Assembly: GCA_944325215.1 (NCBI GenBank)
Contig: CALUZC010000018.1
Location: 1 to 57,912 of the forward strand
Direction: 5' to 3'
Length of the DNA: 57,912 bases
DNA from: an uncultured Mucispirillum sp.
GTDB lineage: Bacteria; Chrysiogenota; Deferribacteres; Deferribacterales; Mucispirillaceae
Within the stretch, counting starts at the first letter, position 1. Every line of letters starts with the position of its first letter. The translations under genes were made by a program, and so were the position numbers. This document shows positions 17,991-27,009 of this stretch, piece by piece. Below the pieces are notes generated by a model, which was given only the letters and a program-made list of their open reading frames with translations, had not been told where the DNA came from and ran no database searches.

Positions 17991-19916
17991 ATGAATTTTC
18001 AAGATTTTTCAAATAGAATTGCTAATATTGATTATGATAAATTACAGCAGGAAGCACTTATTTGCCGTGGTGATATTCTTACTATGACTACACTAGCAGC
18101 AAGCGGCCACCCAGGTGGTTCTATGTCTACTATTGATGCTTTATTGACGGTTTACCATATAGCAAATATAAATAAATTTAATCTGCATGATTTATCAAGA
18201 GACAGGGTGATAGTATCTCATGGTCATATTTCCCCTGCTGTATATTCAAGCCTTGCCCGTATTGGTATATTACCACAGGAAGAATATATTGCATATTTTA
18301 GAAAGGCTGGCAGTATGTATGAAGGTCATATTGAGCGTTCTATTCCCGGTGTTGAGTGGACTACTGGTAATTTAGGTCAGGGCTTATCTGCAGCTTGTGG
18401 TATGGCTGTTGCAGGCAGGGTTTCTGGTCATGAGTTTGATATTTTTGTGTTCATGGGTGATGGTGAACATGAAAAGGGGCAGATTACTGAAGCAAGGCGT
18501 TTTGCTTCTAAATATAACCTTTCTAATATTACTGTTATTGTAGATTATAACTGCTTACAAATTTCTGGCGATATTGCAGAAGTTATGCCTGCTATGAATA
18601 TTGCAGAAAGTTATAAATCAGATGGCTGGGAAGTTATTAGTATTGACGGTCATAATTTTAAAGATATTACAGGTGCTTTATTAAAAGCAAAATCATGCCC
18701 AAAACCTGTTTGTATTATAGCAAATACAAAAATGGGTTCTGGAGTTTCATTTATGGAGCATGTGGCTTCATATCACGGTGCACCACTTTCAGAAGAATTA
18801 TATTATAAAGCTATGGAAGAGTTAAAACTTGAACCGAAGCTTGAATATTATAAAGAAATGCGTAAAGGTTTTATGTGGGCAGCACCTCATATTCGAGCAG
18901 AAAACCCAAAAATGAATATTGATACAGGTAATAGAATATTATATGCAGCAGATGTAAAAACTGATAATAGAAGTGCATTTGGTGCAGCTTTATTAGATTT
19001 AGTAACACTTAATAAAAAAGAAGGTCAAACAGATATAATTGTTTTTGACTGTGATTTGGCAGGCTCTGTTAAAACAAATGGTGTTGAAAAAAAATACCCT
19101 GAAAACTTTTTCCAAAGTGGTATAGCAGAACACCATACGGCAGTTTGTGCAGGGGCAGCTTCAGTTAATGGTGTTATTAGTTTTTTTGCTGATTTTGGTA
19201 TGTTTGGTGTTGATGAAGTTTATAACCAGCATAGGTTAAATGAAATAAACTCTACTAATTTAAAAGTTGTTACAACACATGTGGGTATAGATGTTGGTGA
19301 AGATGGTAAAACTCATATGTGTATAGACTATATAGGGCTTTTAAGAAACATATTTGGTTTTAATATTATTTGCCCTGCAGACCCTAATGAAGTAGATGTG
19401 GTAATTAGGCATGTGGCAAAAGAAAGCGGTAATTTTCATGTGGCTATGGGCAGGTCTAAAGTGCCTGTAATTACTAAAGAAGACGGCTCAATATTCTTTG
19501 ATGAAAACTATGAATTTAAATATGGTGAAGTTAGCACTGTTAGGCAGGGTAAAGATAATGTTATATTAGCCTATGGTGCTACATTATATAGAGCTTGTGC
19601 AGTGCATGATATATTAAAGGCAGAAGGTATTGAATGTGCAGTTATAAATGTTCCAACACCTGCATATTTATCTGATAATGCTTTTGAAAATATATCAGCC
19701 TATAAAAATATTTTTATATATGAGGACCATATTTTATCTACAGGGCTTTTTTCAACACTTGCTAATTTATCATTAAGGAAAAAGCAAATGTTGAATATTA
19801 TTCCATATGCTATAGAGGAATTTCCAGTATCTGGCAGTGCCGATGAAGTGTATGATATGCTTGGCTTAAGCCCTGCAAAAGTAGCTGAAAAAATATTAAA
19901 AGAACTGGGCAGATAA
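17991..19916 (+). CDS. tkt: Transketolase
   Basis: 641 residues. Thiamine-diphosphate enzyme moving two-carbon units between sugar phosphates in the pentose phosphate pathway. Motifs: SGHPGGSMS, SRDRVIVSHGH, GNLGQGLSAACG, the ThDP motif GDGEHEKGQ...NC, and in the second half SGIAEHHTAVCAGAA and VGEDGKTHMCIDY. Single-chain form joining the PP, Pyr and C-terminal domains. AGGGA precedes the ATG. Head of tkt-rlmB-rlmH-dksA, with gaps of 1-6 bases. Confidence 0.93.
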   Translation: MNFQDFSNRIANIDYDKLQQEALICRGDILTMTTLAASGHPGGSMSTIDALLTVYHIANINKFNLHDLSRDRVIVSHGHISPAVYSSLARIGILPQEEYIAYFRKAGSMYEGHIERSIPGVEWTTGNLGQGLSAACGMAVAGRVSGHEFDIFVFMGDGEHEKGQITEARRFASKYNLSNITVIVDYNCLQISGDIAEVMPAMNIAESYKSDGWEVISIDGHNFKDITGALLKAKSCPKPVCIIANTKMGSGVSFMEHVASYHGAPLSEELYYKAMEELKLEPKLEYYKEMRKGFMWAAPHIRAENPKMNIDTGNRILYAADVKTDNRSAFGAALLDLVTLNKKEGQTDIIVFDCDLAGSVKTNGVEKKYPENFFQSGIAEHHTAVCAGAASVNGVISFFADFGMFGVDEVYNQHRLNEINSTNLKVVTTHVGIDVGEDGKTHMCIDYIGLLRNIFGFNIICPADPNEVDVVIRHVAKESGNFHVAMGRSKVPVITKEDGSIFFDENYEFKYGEVSTVRQGKDNVILAYGATLYRACAVHDILKAEGIECAVINVPTPAYLSDNAFENISAYKNIFIYEDHILSTGLFSTLANLSLRKKQMLNIIPYAIEEFPVSGSADEVYDMLGLSPAKVAEKILKELGR

Positions 19917-19917
19917 A

Positions 19918-20604
19918 TTGATAATATCAGGCAGAAACCCAGTAATAGAAGCTAAAAAATGCGGCTTGGCAAAGAAGATTATTGTCCGGCAGGGTGCAAG
20001 TATTCATTTTGATAATATAAATGTTCCTTTTGAGGTTTTAGGAAGACGTGCTTTTGAAGAAAAGTATGGCACAGAAACTCAAGGGGTAGTTTGTGAAATA
20101 GATGATTTTAAGTATACTGATTTAAAAGATATGCTTAAAACAGGAAAAAATATGGAAGGTGTTGTATTTCTAGATAAAATACAGGACCCACATAATTTTG
20201 GGGCAATTATAAGGGCATGCCATTGTTTTGGTATTAGAAATATAGTAATCCCAAGACATGACCAGGCTCAAGTAGGCCCTGCTGTTTATAAATCTAGTGC
20301 TGGAGCATTATTTTATACAAATATTGCCCAAGTGGTAAATTTAGGGCAGGCAGTTGATGAATTTAAGAAAATTGGTTTTAAAATTGCTGCTGCTGATATT
20401 AATGGAGATGTTAATCTAAAAGAAACATCATCTATTGTAAAATTTCCACTTGGCGTTATAATAGGCTCAGAAGGCAAAGGTATTAGGGAAAGTATATTAG
20501 AGCGTGCTGATTATAAGTTAAAGATTAGTATGCAGTCAGATATTGATTCTCTTAATGCATCTATGAGCTGTGCTGTTATCCTTTATGAGCTTTTTAGCAG
20601 GTAG
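19918..20604 (+). CDS. rlmB: 23S rRNA 2'-O-methyltransferase RlmB (SpoU family)
   Basis: 228 residues. Opens ISGRNPVIEA, the normal RlmB N-terminus, and carries the three SPOUT motifs: DKIQDPHNFGAIIRA, GVIIGSEGKGI and LNASMSCAVILYE. Modifies the 2'-O of a guanosine in 23S rRNA (Gm2251 in E. coli). The start is TTG at 19918, one base after the tkt stop; the next ATG would delete the conserved N-terminus, so TTG is almost certainly used. Confidence 0.88.
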   Translation: MIISGRNPVIEAKKCGLAKKIIVRQGASIHFDNINVPFEVLGRRAFEEKYGTETQGVVCEIDDFKYTDLKDMLKTGKNMEGVVFLDKIQDPHNFGAIIRACHCFGIRNIVIPRHDQAQVGPAVYKSSAGALFYTNIAQVVNLGQAVDEFKKIGFKIAAADINGDVNLKETSSIVKFPLGVIIGSEGKGIRESILERADYKLKISMQSDIDSLNASMSCAVILYELFSR

Positions 20605-20607
20605 CTT

Positions 20608-21036
20608 ATGGTTGTAAAGCTGGCTGTTGAAGGAAAAGTGAAGGATAGGGAAGTATTAGATTTTATAAAAGAATACCAAAAGCGGCTTTCACCTTATTTT
20701 AAATTGGAGCTGGCAGAAATTGGTGAGGGTGGCAGGTATTTTGAAAAGGTAAATAAACAAAACACTGCTGAAATATTTATTGCAATGGACGCAGGTGGTA
20801 AAAAGTTTACAAGTGAAGGGTTTGCAGAGTGGTTTAAAGAAAAACGCAGCCTTTCAAAAAATATAACTTTTGTAATAGGTGAGGCAACTGGGTTAACACA
20901 GGCAGCACGTAAGGCTGCAACTGAGTTTTTGTCACTTTCTGATATGACATTTTCCTATAAGCTTAGTCTTATGGTAATGGCAGAACAGATATACAGAGCA
21001 GTAACCATAATTACTGGGCACCCCTATCACAAGTAG
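20608..21036 (+). CDS. rlmH: 23S rRNA pseudouridine1915 N3-methyltransferase RlmH
   Basis: 142 residues, slightly shorter than the usual ~156. LAVEGKVKD at the start, the SAM-binding FVIGEATGL in place of the commoner FVIGGADGL, and the invariant C-terminal GHPYHK identify RlmH. Three bases downstream of rlmB. Confidence 0.88.
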   Translation: MVVKLAVEGKVKDREVLDFIKEYQKRLSPYFKLELAEIGEGGRYFEKVNKQNTAEIFIAMDAGGKKFTSEGFAEWFKEKRSLSKNITFVIGEATGLTQAARKAATEFLSLSDMTFSYKLSLMVMAEQIYRAVTIITGHPYHK

Positions 21037-21042
21037 GAGCGT

Positions 21043-21408
21043 ATGATGGATAAGGCGACTAAAGAGCACTTCCGTGAGAAACTTCTTGCTATGAAAAAAG
21101 AGTTAATAGAAACTCTTAACAGCAAGTATAATGAAGCATTAGAGCTTGGCTCTGATGGTATTCAAGATACTGCCGATGAGGCATATAATATTTATAATAA
21201 AAATATTATGCTTGGCAGAGTTGAAACTGATGCTCTTAAACTAAGACTTGTTGATCAAGCATTACAGCGTATTGAAAATGATACATATGGCGTCTGCATT
21301 GAATGTGAGGACGAAATCAGCCCTAAAAGGCTTGAATATGTGCCATTTGCAAGATACTGCACTGAATGCAAAAATGAACTGGAGCAAAAAGGCTTAATTA
21401 AAATGTAG
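21043..21408 (+). CDS. DksA/TraR-type zinc-finger protein
   Basis: 121 residues. N-terminal coiled coil (FREKLLAMKKELIETLNSKYNEA) followed by the C4 zinc finger CIEC...CTEC. DksA-family proteins insert in the RNA polymerase secondary channel and modulate transcription with ppGpp. The tip residues differ from E. coli DksA, so it could be a shorter paralog. TAGGAGC precedes a double ATG; the first is chosen. Last gene of the tkt run. Confidence 0.85.
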   Translation: MMDKATKEHFREKLLAMKKELIETLNSKYNEALELGSDGIQDTADEAYNIYNKNIMLGRVETDALKLRLVDQALQRIENDTYGVCIECEDEISPKRLEYVPFARYCTECKNELEQKGLIKM

Positions 21409-21421
21409 ATAAGTCTTTTTT

Positions 21422-21446
21422 AAGGGGCTTATTTTCCCCCTTTTGA
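21422..21446 (+). terminator. Terminator-like hairpin after dksA
   Basis: AAGGGG (21423-21428) pairs with CCCCCTT around an 8-base AT-rich loop and is followed by TTTTG. A second hairpin, CTGCCTTATA / TATAAGGCAG at 21457-21480, follows and could act with it. Confidence 0.55.
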
Positions 21447-21867
21447 ATATATAAAACTGCCTTATAATTTTATAAGGCAGCCTTTTATATCCCACCAGTT
21501 TTCTCACGTATTATCCCCTTATATAATACGTAAGGGTTCTTATGCCTATTTTTTCCTAAAAATTTATATTTTTAGTAACTCTTTTGTGTCCTTAAAATTA
21601 ATATCATACTAACTTACTAGGATATGAAGGTATGTATATGTATGCATATACATTCATACTATTAAAAAAAATTGATTACTTTTATAAAAGAAATATTAGC
21701 TTTATTAAAAATAAATCTATTGAACTAAATTTAAAGCCTGTATCCAAGTTAAGTTACCCTTGTAGCTTAATAAAATGCGTTGAGTATATTATAGAAAGAT
21801 ACTTTTTGACAACTAAAATAAGGATAAATAAGAAAAAGTAGCTTACAAGCATTATTAGGCTGATAAA
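21447..21867. other. Convergent intergenic region with inverted repeats
   Basis: About 420 bases between a plus and a minus gene. Besides the hairpin at 21457-21480 it holds ACGTATTAT (21506-21514) / ATAATACGT (21523-21531), which competes with CCCTTA / TAAGGG around the same centre, and a near-palindromic GTATG...CATAC tract from ~21630 to 21660. An ORF at 21632-21841 has a Lys/Ile/Tyr-rich product with no recognisable motif and I do not call it a gene. Confidence 0.4.
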
Positions 21868-21902
21868 AGACTGTAGAAAAAAGTATTTTTTTTCCACAGT
21901 CT
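21868..21902 (-). terminator. Hairpin terminator after the metallopeptidase gene
   Basis: On the minus strand AGACTGT / ACAGTCT (7 bp) extends inwards through an A/T-rich stem after one mismatch and is followed by TTTTATC, 27 bases past the stop of the lipoprotein gene. Confidence 0.5.
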
Positions 21903-21928
21903 GCAATATTATATATTTTTTGCCAATA

Positions 21929-23473
21929 TTAGAATAAAGTATAAAAAGTATTGGTATATGTGCCTTGAAGTTTTATAGTTTCTGGCATAGTAAGCCATTT
22001 TTTATACTGAAAAGTATATGGTGGGACATTTTTTGCATCATATCCATATGTTGTAGTAAATGTTTCATCAAAAGGTGGGGTAGCTATAAAAATATCCATC
22101 ATTTCTGCAAGAGAAATATAGCTTTTTTCATATTCTGCTGTGCCTTCTTTGTGATTAAATTCGTCCACATTATAGCGAGCATCAGTAGTGACATTTCTAC
22201 CAGTTACAAGAACCATTTTTAAGAAATCTTTATATAAATCATTAAAAGCCATGCCACTTCCTGCTTCAATTGCTCTATAATCTGTATATGGAGAATTAAT
22301 TAATTTTTGAAGTCCTGCATCGCCAAATCTGTAATAAAAATAACGCATGAAAAGATATGAATAACCATAGCTTAAGTTTTGTGTATTATTTACAAGTGGT
22401 CTATCCATTTCGTATGCGAAGAAATTTAAAACATAATCACGCATTACATCAGCATAACCAGTATAATAGGCAGTTAAAGTAGAAAGCCCTTCATTAACAA
22501 AGTAATCCATAAATGCATCATAACCCTGCCTTGAACGAACATCAAATAAAGCCATATGATGAAACTCATGGATTAATGTGGAAATCAAAAGCCTTTTATT
22601 TGCTTGAAAATCTGTAGTTTTTAGTAAAAATGAAGAATTAATATACATTATTTCTGATTCATTAGAATATATACCACTTTGGATTGTCATATTATTAGCA
22701 TATTTATCAGCAGTGTAGAAAAAACCTAAAACATTACCACTTATTGGGGTAAATAAAAAGATTATTTTGCCGTTATTATCAATATCTGATTCACTGCCGC
22801 ATTTTTCATGGACCAATAAATATCCCTTCTCAAATTCTGTTTTTATATCATTTAGACGAGTTGTATCTATTTGACTTCTATCTATCCTATCATCTATAAA
22901 AAAATAAACATTATTAGATATATCAATACATGTAGCTGTAACAGCAGTTTGAACTTGTGTTGCAGGGTCATTTATTACATATACATTTTTCCATTTAGTG
23001 TCAATTTGTATATTTGATGGCACTGTTTTATAATTTATATTATCATTTTCAGTAATAGGTTTATAATTATTAGCTTTTGCAGTATTATTAAAATCTATCT
23101 GCTGTTTTATTATATAGCGCATGGTATCATTATTTATGTTTTTATTTACTGCACTATTTTCAATAAATGCTTTCATAGATACATTAGGTGAGTTATAAAT
23201 ACCTGTAAGTGAGTAGTTAACAGTATTAGTATCATATGTAGGAGTTTGTGGTATATGGCTTGAAATCGTATAAAGAGATGCATTTTCTGGTGCAGGTGTA
23301 TCTGATGCTACACTGCCTGAAGATATATCTATTATACTTTCTGTTGGTAATTGAACACTGCCGTTATTACTACTGGAACTGTTGCCATTATTTGTGCTTT
23401 GTTTAATAGTTAAATCACTACTACAACCAATAAAAGATAGAATTATAAATGGTATAAATATTATTTTTTTCAT
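21929..23473 (-). CDS. M30-like zinc metallopeptidase lipoprotein
   Basis: 514 residues. A type II signal ends in SFIGC (lipobox), followed by a Ser/Asn/Gly linker. Around residue 300 HEFHH gives the HExxH zinc motif, followed ~20 residues later by NEGLSTLTAYY, supplying the third-ligand/Glu region as in hyicolysin-type (M30) peptidases. Predicted to be anchored in the outer membrane or exported to the surface; substrates unknown. AGGTGA-like site before the ATG. Monocistronic, with a terminator hairpin downstream. It could be active on host or mucus proteins if surface exposed; that is inference. Confidence 0.8.
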   Translation of the reverse strand: MKKIIFIPFIILSFIGCSSDLTIKQSTNNGNSSSSNNGSVQLPTESIIDISSGSVASDTPAPENASLYTISSHIPQTPTYDTNTVNYSLTGIYNSPNVSMKAFIENSAVNKNINNDTMRYIIKQQIDFNNTAKANNYKPITENDNINYKTVPSNIQIDTKWKNVYVINDPATQVQTAVTATCIDISNNVYFFIDDRIDRSQIDTTRLNDIKTEFEKGYLLVHEKCGSESDIDNNGKIIFLFTPISGNVLGFFYTADKYANNMTIQSGIYSNESEIMYINSSFLLKTTDFQANKRLLISTLIHEFHHMALFDVRSRQGYDAFMDYFVNEGLSTLTAYYTGYADVMRDYVLNFFAYEMDRPLVNNTQNLSYGYSYLFMRYFYYRFGDAGLQKLINSPYTDYRAIEAGSGMAFNDLYKDFLKMVLVTGRNVTTDARYNVDEFNHKEGTAEYEKSYISLAEMMDIFIATPPFDETFTTTYGYDAKNVPPYTFQYKKWLTMPETIKLQGTYTNTFYTLF

Positions 23474-23668
23474 AAATCACCTACTATATTTTATTGTAAT
23501 ATTAAAAAGTAATATATGCAAGGAAAAAGACAATATAAATAAGCCTTAATTAATAATAATTATTATATTAAAAAGCTGTATGAAATATTTATATGTATGA
23601 CTAGTTAAATATACATAATTTTATTGCAATATGCATTTTAAAATAGTAAATTGGACTAGGGAGCAAAT

Positions 23669-24100
23669 ATGAAAATAGTTTATACATTACTAATTATTTT
23701 ATTATTATCTATTAACAGTTTTGGAAAAAATAATGGAGAAAGTGAGCATATGTTTTATATATCATTTGATGAAAAAGAATTAGCTTGTGAGTTTGCAGAA
23801 AGCAGGGCAGCAGAAGAATTAAAGGAAATATTAAAAAACGGTGCTATCACCATAAACATGGAAAACTATGGTGGTTTTGAAAAGGTGGGTGAACTGCCTA
23901 AAAAGTTATCTAAAAAAGATGAGAGTATTAGTGCATCATCTGGTGATATTTTATTATATCAAGGCAGATATATGGTTATAATGTATGGTAATAACTCATG
24001 GAGCTATACAAGGCTTGGAAAAATAACAGGGCTTAGTAGCAGTGAAATATATAATATTTTATCAAAAGCAGGAAATAACATAAAGGTATATATGAAGTAA
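23669..24100 (+). CDS. Secreted cyclophilin-like domain protein
   Basis: 143 residues with a signal peptide (VYTLLIILLLSINSFG). The mature part, MFYISFDEKELACEFAESRAAEELKEIL...GDILLYQGRYMVIMYG...TRLGKITGL, follows the small cyclophilin-like fold family: paired beta-hairpins, a central Gly-rich loop and a late LGKI. Probably periplasmic. AGGGAG precedes the ATG. Lies 28 bases before the first of three paralogs, so perhaps one operon. Confidence 0.7.
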   Translation: MKIVYTLLIILLLSINSFGKNNGESEHMFYISFDEKELACEFAESRAAEELKEILKNGAITINMENYGGFEKVGELPKKLSKKDESISASSGDILLYQGRYMVIMYGNNSWSYTRLGKITGLSSSEIYNILSKAGNNIKVYMK

Positions 24101-24128
24101 ATTAAATAATAACATATTAGGATTTAAT

Positions 24129-25049
24129 ATGAGTGTATCATTTTTTATTGATGATATAAATAATGTTGGCAGTATATCAGTAGCGCAGGCATTACATATT
24201 GGGCAGTATTATTCTCAATATGTAGTAGAAAGTGATGATGAAGAATATGAGGAATTTTTAAAAGAAAAGCTTAGTAGTTTTGAATGTATACTACTTGGTA
24301 TTGAGAAAAAAAGTGCCAGAGGGTTTGAGCTTTCCTATAACATCACTAAAAAATGCTATATGGTAAGAATTTTGGCACTTTCCAGTGATGATGATTATTT
24401 AGCAGCATTTGATTATATAAAAAAGTTATGCAGTTTTTTAGGAAGTTATGAAATAATAACAGATAACAACGAAAAATATACTATTGATAATATACAGTCA
24501 TACCATTTTGAAGATAATATTAGGCATGATTTAGCAGTAGTATATACTAATCTATTAAAATCAGGCAATGATGATGCTTATTTTGAATTTAAAGGAATTT
24601 ATAGAAGTGTTACATTAAATACTGATTTTTTAGAAAATGTTATTATAAATGCTGAAAATGTAGTTGAAAAATTTAGTAATTTTGTAACAGGTTTACAGTA
24701 TATTAATGCATATTCAGCAAAGCAGAAATTTTATGAAGATAAAGAAGGCACTATATTTGGCAGTTATACAATAACAGCAACTGTGCCTACTATTTTACCA
24801 TTTACACCATGCATAGACTATGAAAACCAAGAAATAGTTAGAGAAGAAGAAGTTAGAAAATGGATAATTAATCTTGTTGTAATAAATGGCAGCCCAGAAG
24901 ATATGTCAAGTTATGAAAATATAGGGCAGGTTGATTATAATGAATTTATAAAAAGACTACCAAAAGAAAAATATGGCTTTATAGATGCAAAAAATATTTT
25001 AGTTCAGCCATTATATAATGAAGAATTAAAACAGATTTTAAATGGTTAA
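24129..25049 (+). CDS. DUF4299-like protein, paralog 1
   Basis: 306 residues, acidic, no signal peptide. Shares with the next two genes an N-terminal V(S/E)FFI(D/E)D, ARGFELSY, a FDYIKKLC-FL segment, TILPFTP and a C-terminal LPKEKYGFIDAKNILV. I believe this is the DUF4299 family, from memory and not checked. Function unknown; tandem copies suggest diversification of a binding or immunity-type protein. AGGA precedes the ATG. Confidence 0.7.
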   Translation: MSVSFFIDDINNVGSISVAQALHIGQYYSQYVVESDDEEYEEFLKEKLSSFECILLGIEKKSARGFELSYNITKKCYMVRILALSSDDDYLAAFDYIKKLCSFLGSYEIITDNNEKYTIDNIQSYHFEDNIRHDLAVVYTNLLKSGNDDAYFEFKGIYRSVTLNTDFLENVIINAENVVEKFSNFVTGLQYINAYSAKQKFYEDKEGTIFGSYTITATVPTILPFTPCIDYENQEIVREEEVRKWIINLVVINGSPEDMSSYENIGQVDYNEFIKRLPKEKYGFIDAKNILVQPLYNEELKQILNG

Positions 25050-25092
25050 TAAAAACATAATATAAAGTGTAACAGCAATGGGAGAAGTAAAA

Positions 25093-26091
25093 ATGGAAGT
25101 AACTTTTTATATTGAAGATAACAAGTATAAAGGGGATATTACAAGAAAGCAGATATTAGAAGTAGTAAAGCCTGTTACTCAGTGTGACCATGATGAAGAT
25201 TTTGCATATTTACATGTATATTTGGATAAAAAAATGAACGAAAAACAGCCATGTTTTCTAGGAATTAAGGGAGTAAGTGCCAGGGGGTTTGATTTTTCTT
25301 ATGATGAAGAAAAAAAAAGTTACTGTATAAAATTGCAGCTTCCATGCAGTTATGATGATTTTCAAGTAGTCTTTGATTTTATAAAAAAACTATGTGTGTT
25401 TTTAGGAAATAATAAAGTGGTAACTGGTGATGGAAAAGAATATAGTTCAGAAAAAGACGGCTTTAAGGGAGTTTTTAGTTTTGTAAACAGCATTGCTTCT
25501 GCTTTAGGAAAAAGTAATGGGCAGGAACAGGAAGTAAATGATATTACCTATATAGAATACTATCCATTTCATAAGCAGATTATATTAAGCTTAAATGAAA
25601 TGCTGGAAACTATAAAAAAACAGGTAAATAATAAGCCAGTGGAGATTGCAGGTATTAAAAGAGTTGTGGCATTTAATGAAAAAATAATACAAGATATTAT
25701 TAATTCTGAAGACCCAGTGAAAAGTTTTTCAGATTTTTTTACTAATATTCAGAATTTAGATGCATTTTCTGCTAATCAAAAATTATATCGTGGTAAATAT
25801 ATTGCAACCTACAAATTAAGAGAAAATGAAGCTACTGTGCTTCCTTTTAAGCCAAAATTAAGTAAAGATGCAGTATTTAGAGGAAAAATAGAAGATATAA
25901 GCCATTTTGAAGTAAACCTTATATTTATTGACGGTGATATAAATGATGAAAAAACTCACCATAAAATAGGCAGTATAAAATACCCAGAATTTATTGAAAA
26001 ACTGCCAAAAGAAAAATATAAATTTATTGATGCAAACCAGATTTTAATAGAAGCTTTAAGCCGTCAAGAAATGGAAAATCTATTACCATAA
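25093..26091 (+). CDS. DUF4299-like protein, paralog 2
   Basis: 332 residues from the ATG at 25093. An upstream in-frame ATG at 25078 is possible, but GGAG at 25081-25084 is well spaced for 25093 and the product then opens MEVTFYIED like its paralogs. Shares SARGFDFSYDEEKKSYCIKLQLPCS, FDFIKKLCVFLG, VLPFKP and LPKEKYKFIDANQILIEAL. About 35 residues longer than its neighbours through an insertion near residue 125-160. Function unknown. Confidence 0.7.
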   Translation: MEVTFYIEDNKYKGDITRKQILEVVKPVTQCDHDEDFAYLHVYLDKKMNEKQPCFLGIKGVSARGFDFSYDEEKKSYCIKLQLPCSYDDFQVVFDFIKKLCVFLGNNKVVTGDGKEYSSEKDGFKGVFSFVNSIASALGKSNGQEQEVNDITYIEYYPFHKQIILSLNEMLETIKKQVNNKPVEIAGIKRVVAFNEKIIQDIINSEDPVKSFSDFFTNIQNLDAFSANQKLYRGKYIATYKLRENEATVLPFKPKLSKDAVFRGKIEDISHFEVNLIFIDGDINDEKTHHKIGSIKYPEFIEKLPKEKYKFIDANQILIEALSRQEMENLLP

Positions 26092-26112
26092 TAAGAGTAT
26101 TAGGGGCAAGAT

Positions 26113-27000
26113 ATGAGTGTAGAGTTTTTTATAGAAGATTTAAAATATAATGGTAATCTTACATTAGGGCAGATGGTAGAAATAGGGCAAAATATTTCTC
26201 ATTATGATGGCTTTGCTGAATATAGTCATCATAAAATAAAACAATATGTATCTATTTTTTTAGGTCAAGAAAATGTAAGTGCTATGGGCTTTGAACTTTC
26301 TTATAAATCTAAGAAAAAAAGCTACTGTATAAAACTAGATATTCCATGCAGCACAGGTGATTTTAAAGTAGTTTTTGATTATATAAAAAGATTATGTGCA
26401 TTTTTAGAAAGTAATAAGGTGATTACAAAAAAAGGCGAAGAATATACACCAGAAAATATTGAAGAATACCCATATATTGAGCAAATAATGGCTAGCTTAA
26501 AGCAGACAATGAGAGCTTTTAATAAACAAAAAGAGCCAGATACCATAGAGTTTTCAGGAATAAATAGAGATGTATCATTTAATGAAGAAATATTTAAAGA
26601 AATTATGGAATCAAATGACCCTGTTGATAGTTTTTCAGAATATGTAACAAATATTCAGAAAATAAAAGCTGCTACCCCTAGGCAGGAGATACACCTTGGC
26701 TCATATATTGGTGTATATACTTTAACTGAAACTGTAAGAACAATTCTTCCATTTAAACCAGTAGTAAATAAAGAAAATCAACAAATATTAATAAGAGATG
26801 ATATGATTGATTACTGGGACTTAAATTTAGTAGTAATAGATGGCAACCCTGATGATATAAAGTCATATAAAGTATTAGGCAGTATTAAATATTCAGATTT
26901 TATAGCTAATATTCCAAAAGATAAGTATTCCTTTATTGATGCAAGCTATATTTTAGTGGAAGGGTTAAATAGAGAAGAAATTGAAAATTTACTAAAGTAA
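26113..27000 (+). CDS. DUF4299-like protein, paralog 3
   Basis: 295 residues, closest in sequence to paralog 2 (KKKSYCIKLDIPCSTGDFKVVFDYIKRLCAFLE) with TILPFKP and PKDKYSFIDASYILVEGL near the end. AGGGGC precedes the ATG, 21 bases after paralog 2. The C-terminal half is the best-conserved part across the three. Function unknown. Confidence 0.7.
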   Translation: MSVEFFIEDLKYNGNLTLGQMVEIGQNISHYDGFAEYSHHKIKQYVSIFLGQENVSAMGFELSYKSKKKSYCIKLDIPCSTGDFKVVFDYIKRLCAFLESNKVITKKGEEYTPENIEEYPYIEQIMASLKQTMRAFNKQKEPDTIEFSGINRDVSFNEEIFKEIMESNDPVDSFSEYVTNIQKIKAATPRQEIHLGSYIGVYTLTETVRTILPFKPVVNKENQQILIRDDMIDYWDLNLVVIDGNPDDIKSYKVLGSIKYSDFIANIPKDKYSFIDASYILVEGLNREEIENLLK

Positions 27001-27009
27001 TGAAAGCTT

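Noticed and set aside
21632-21841. 69-codon ORF in the dksA-metallopeptidase gap
   Set aside because: Ribosome site badly placed, product low-complexity Lys/Ile/Tyr with no motif, lying in a convergent region full of inverted repeats.
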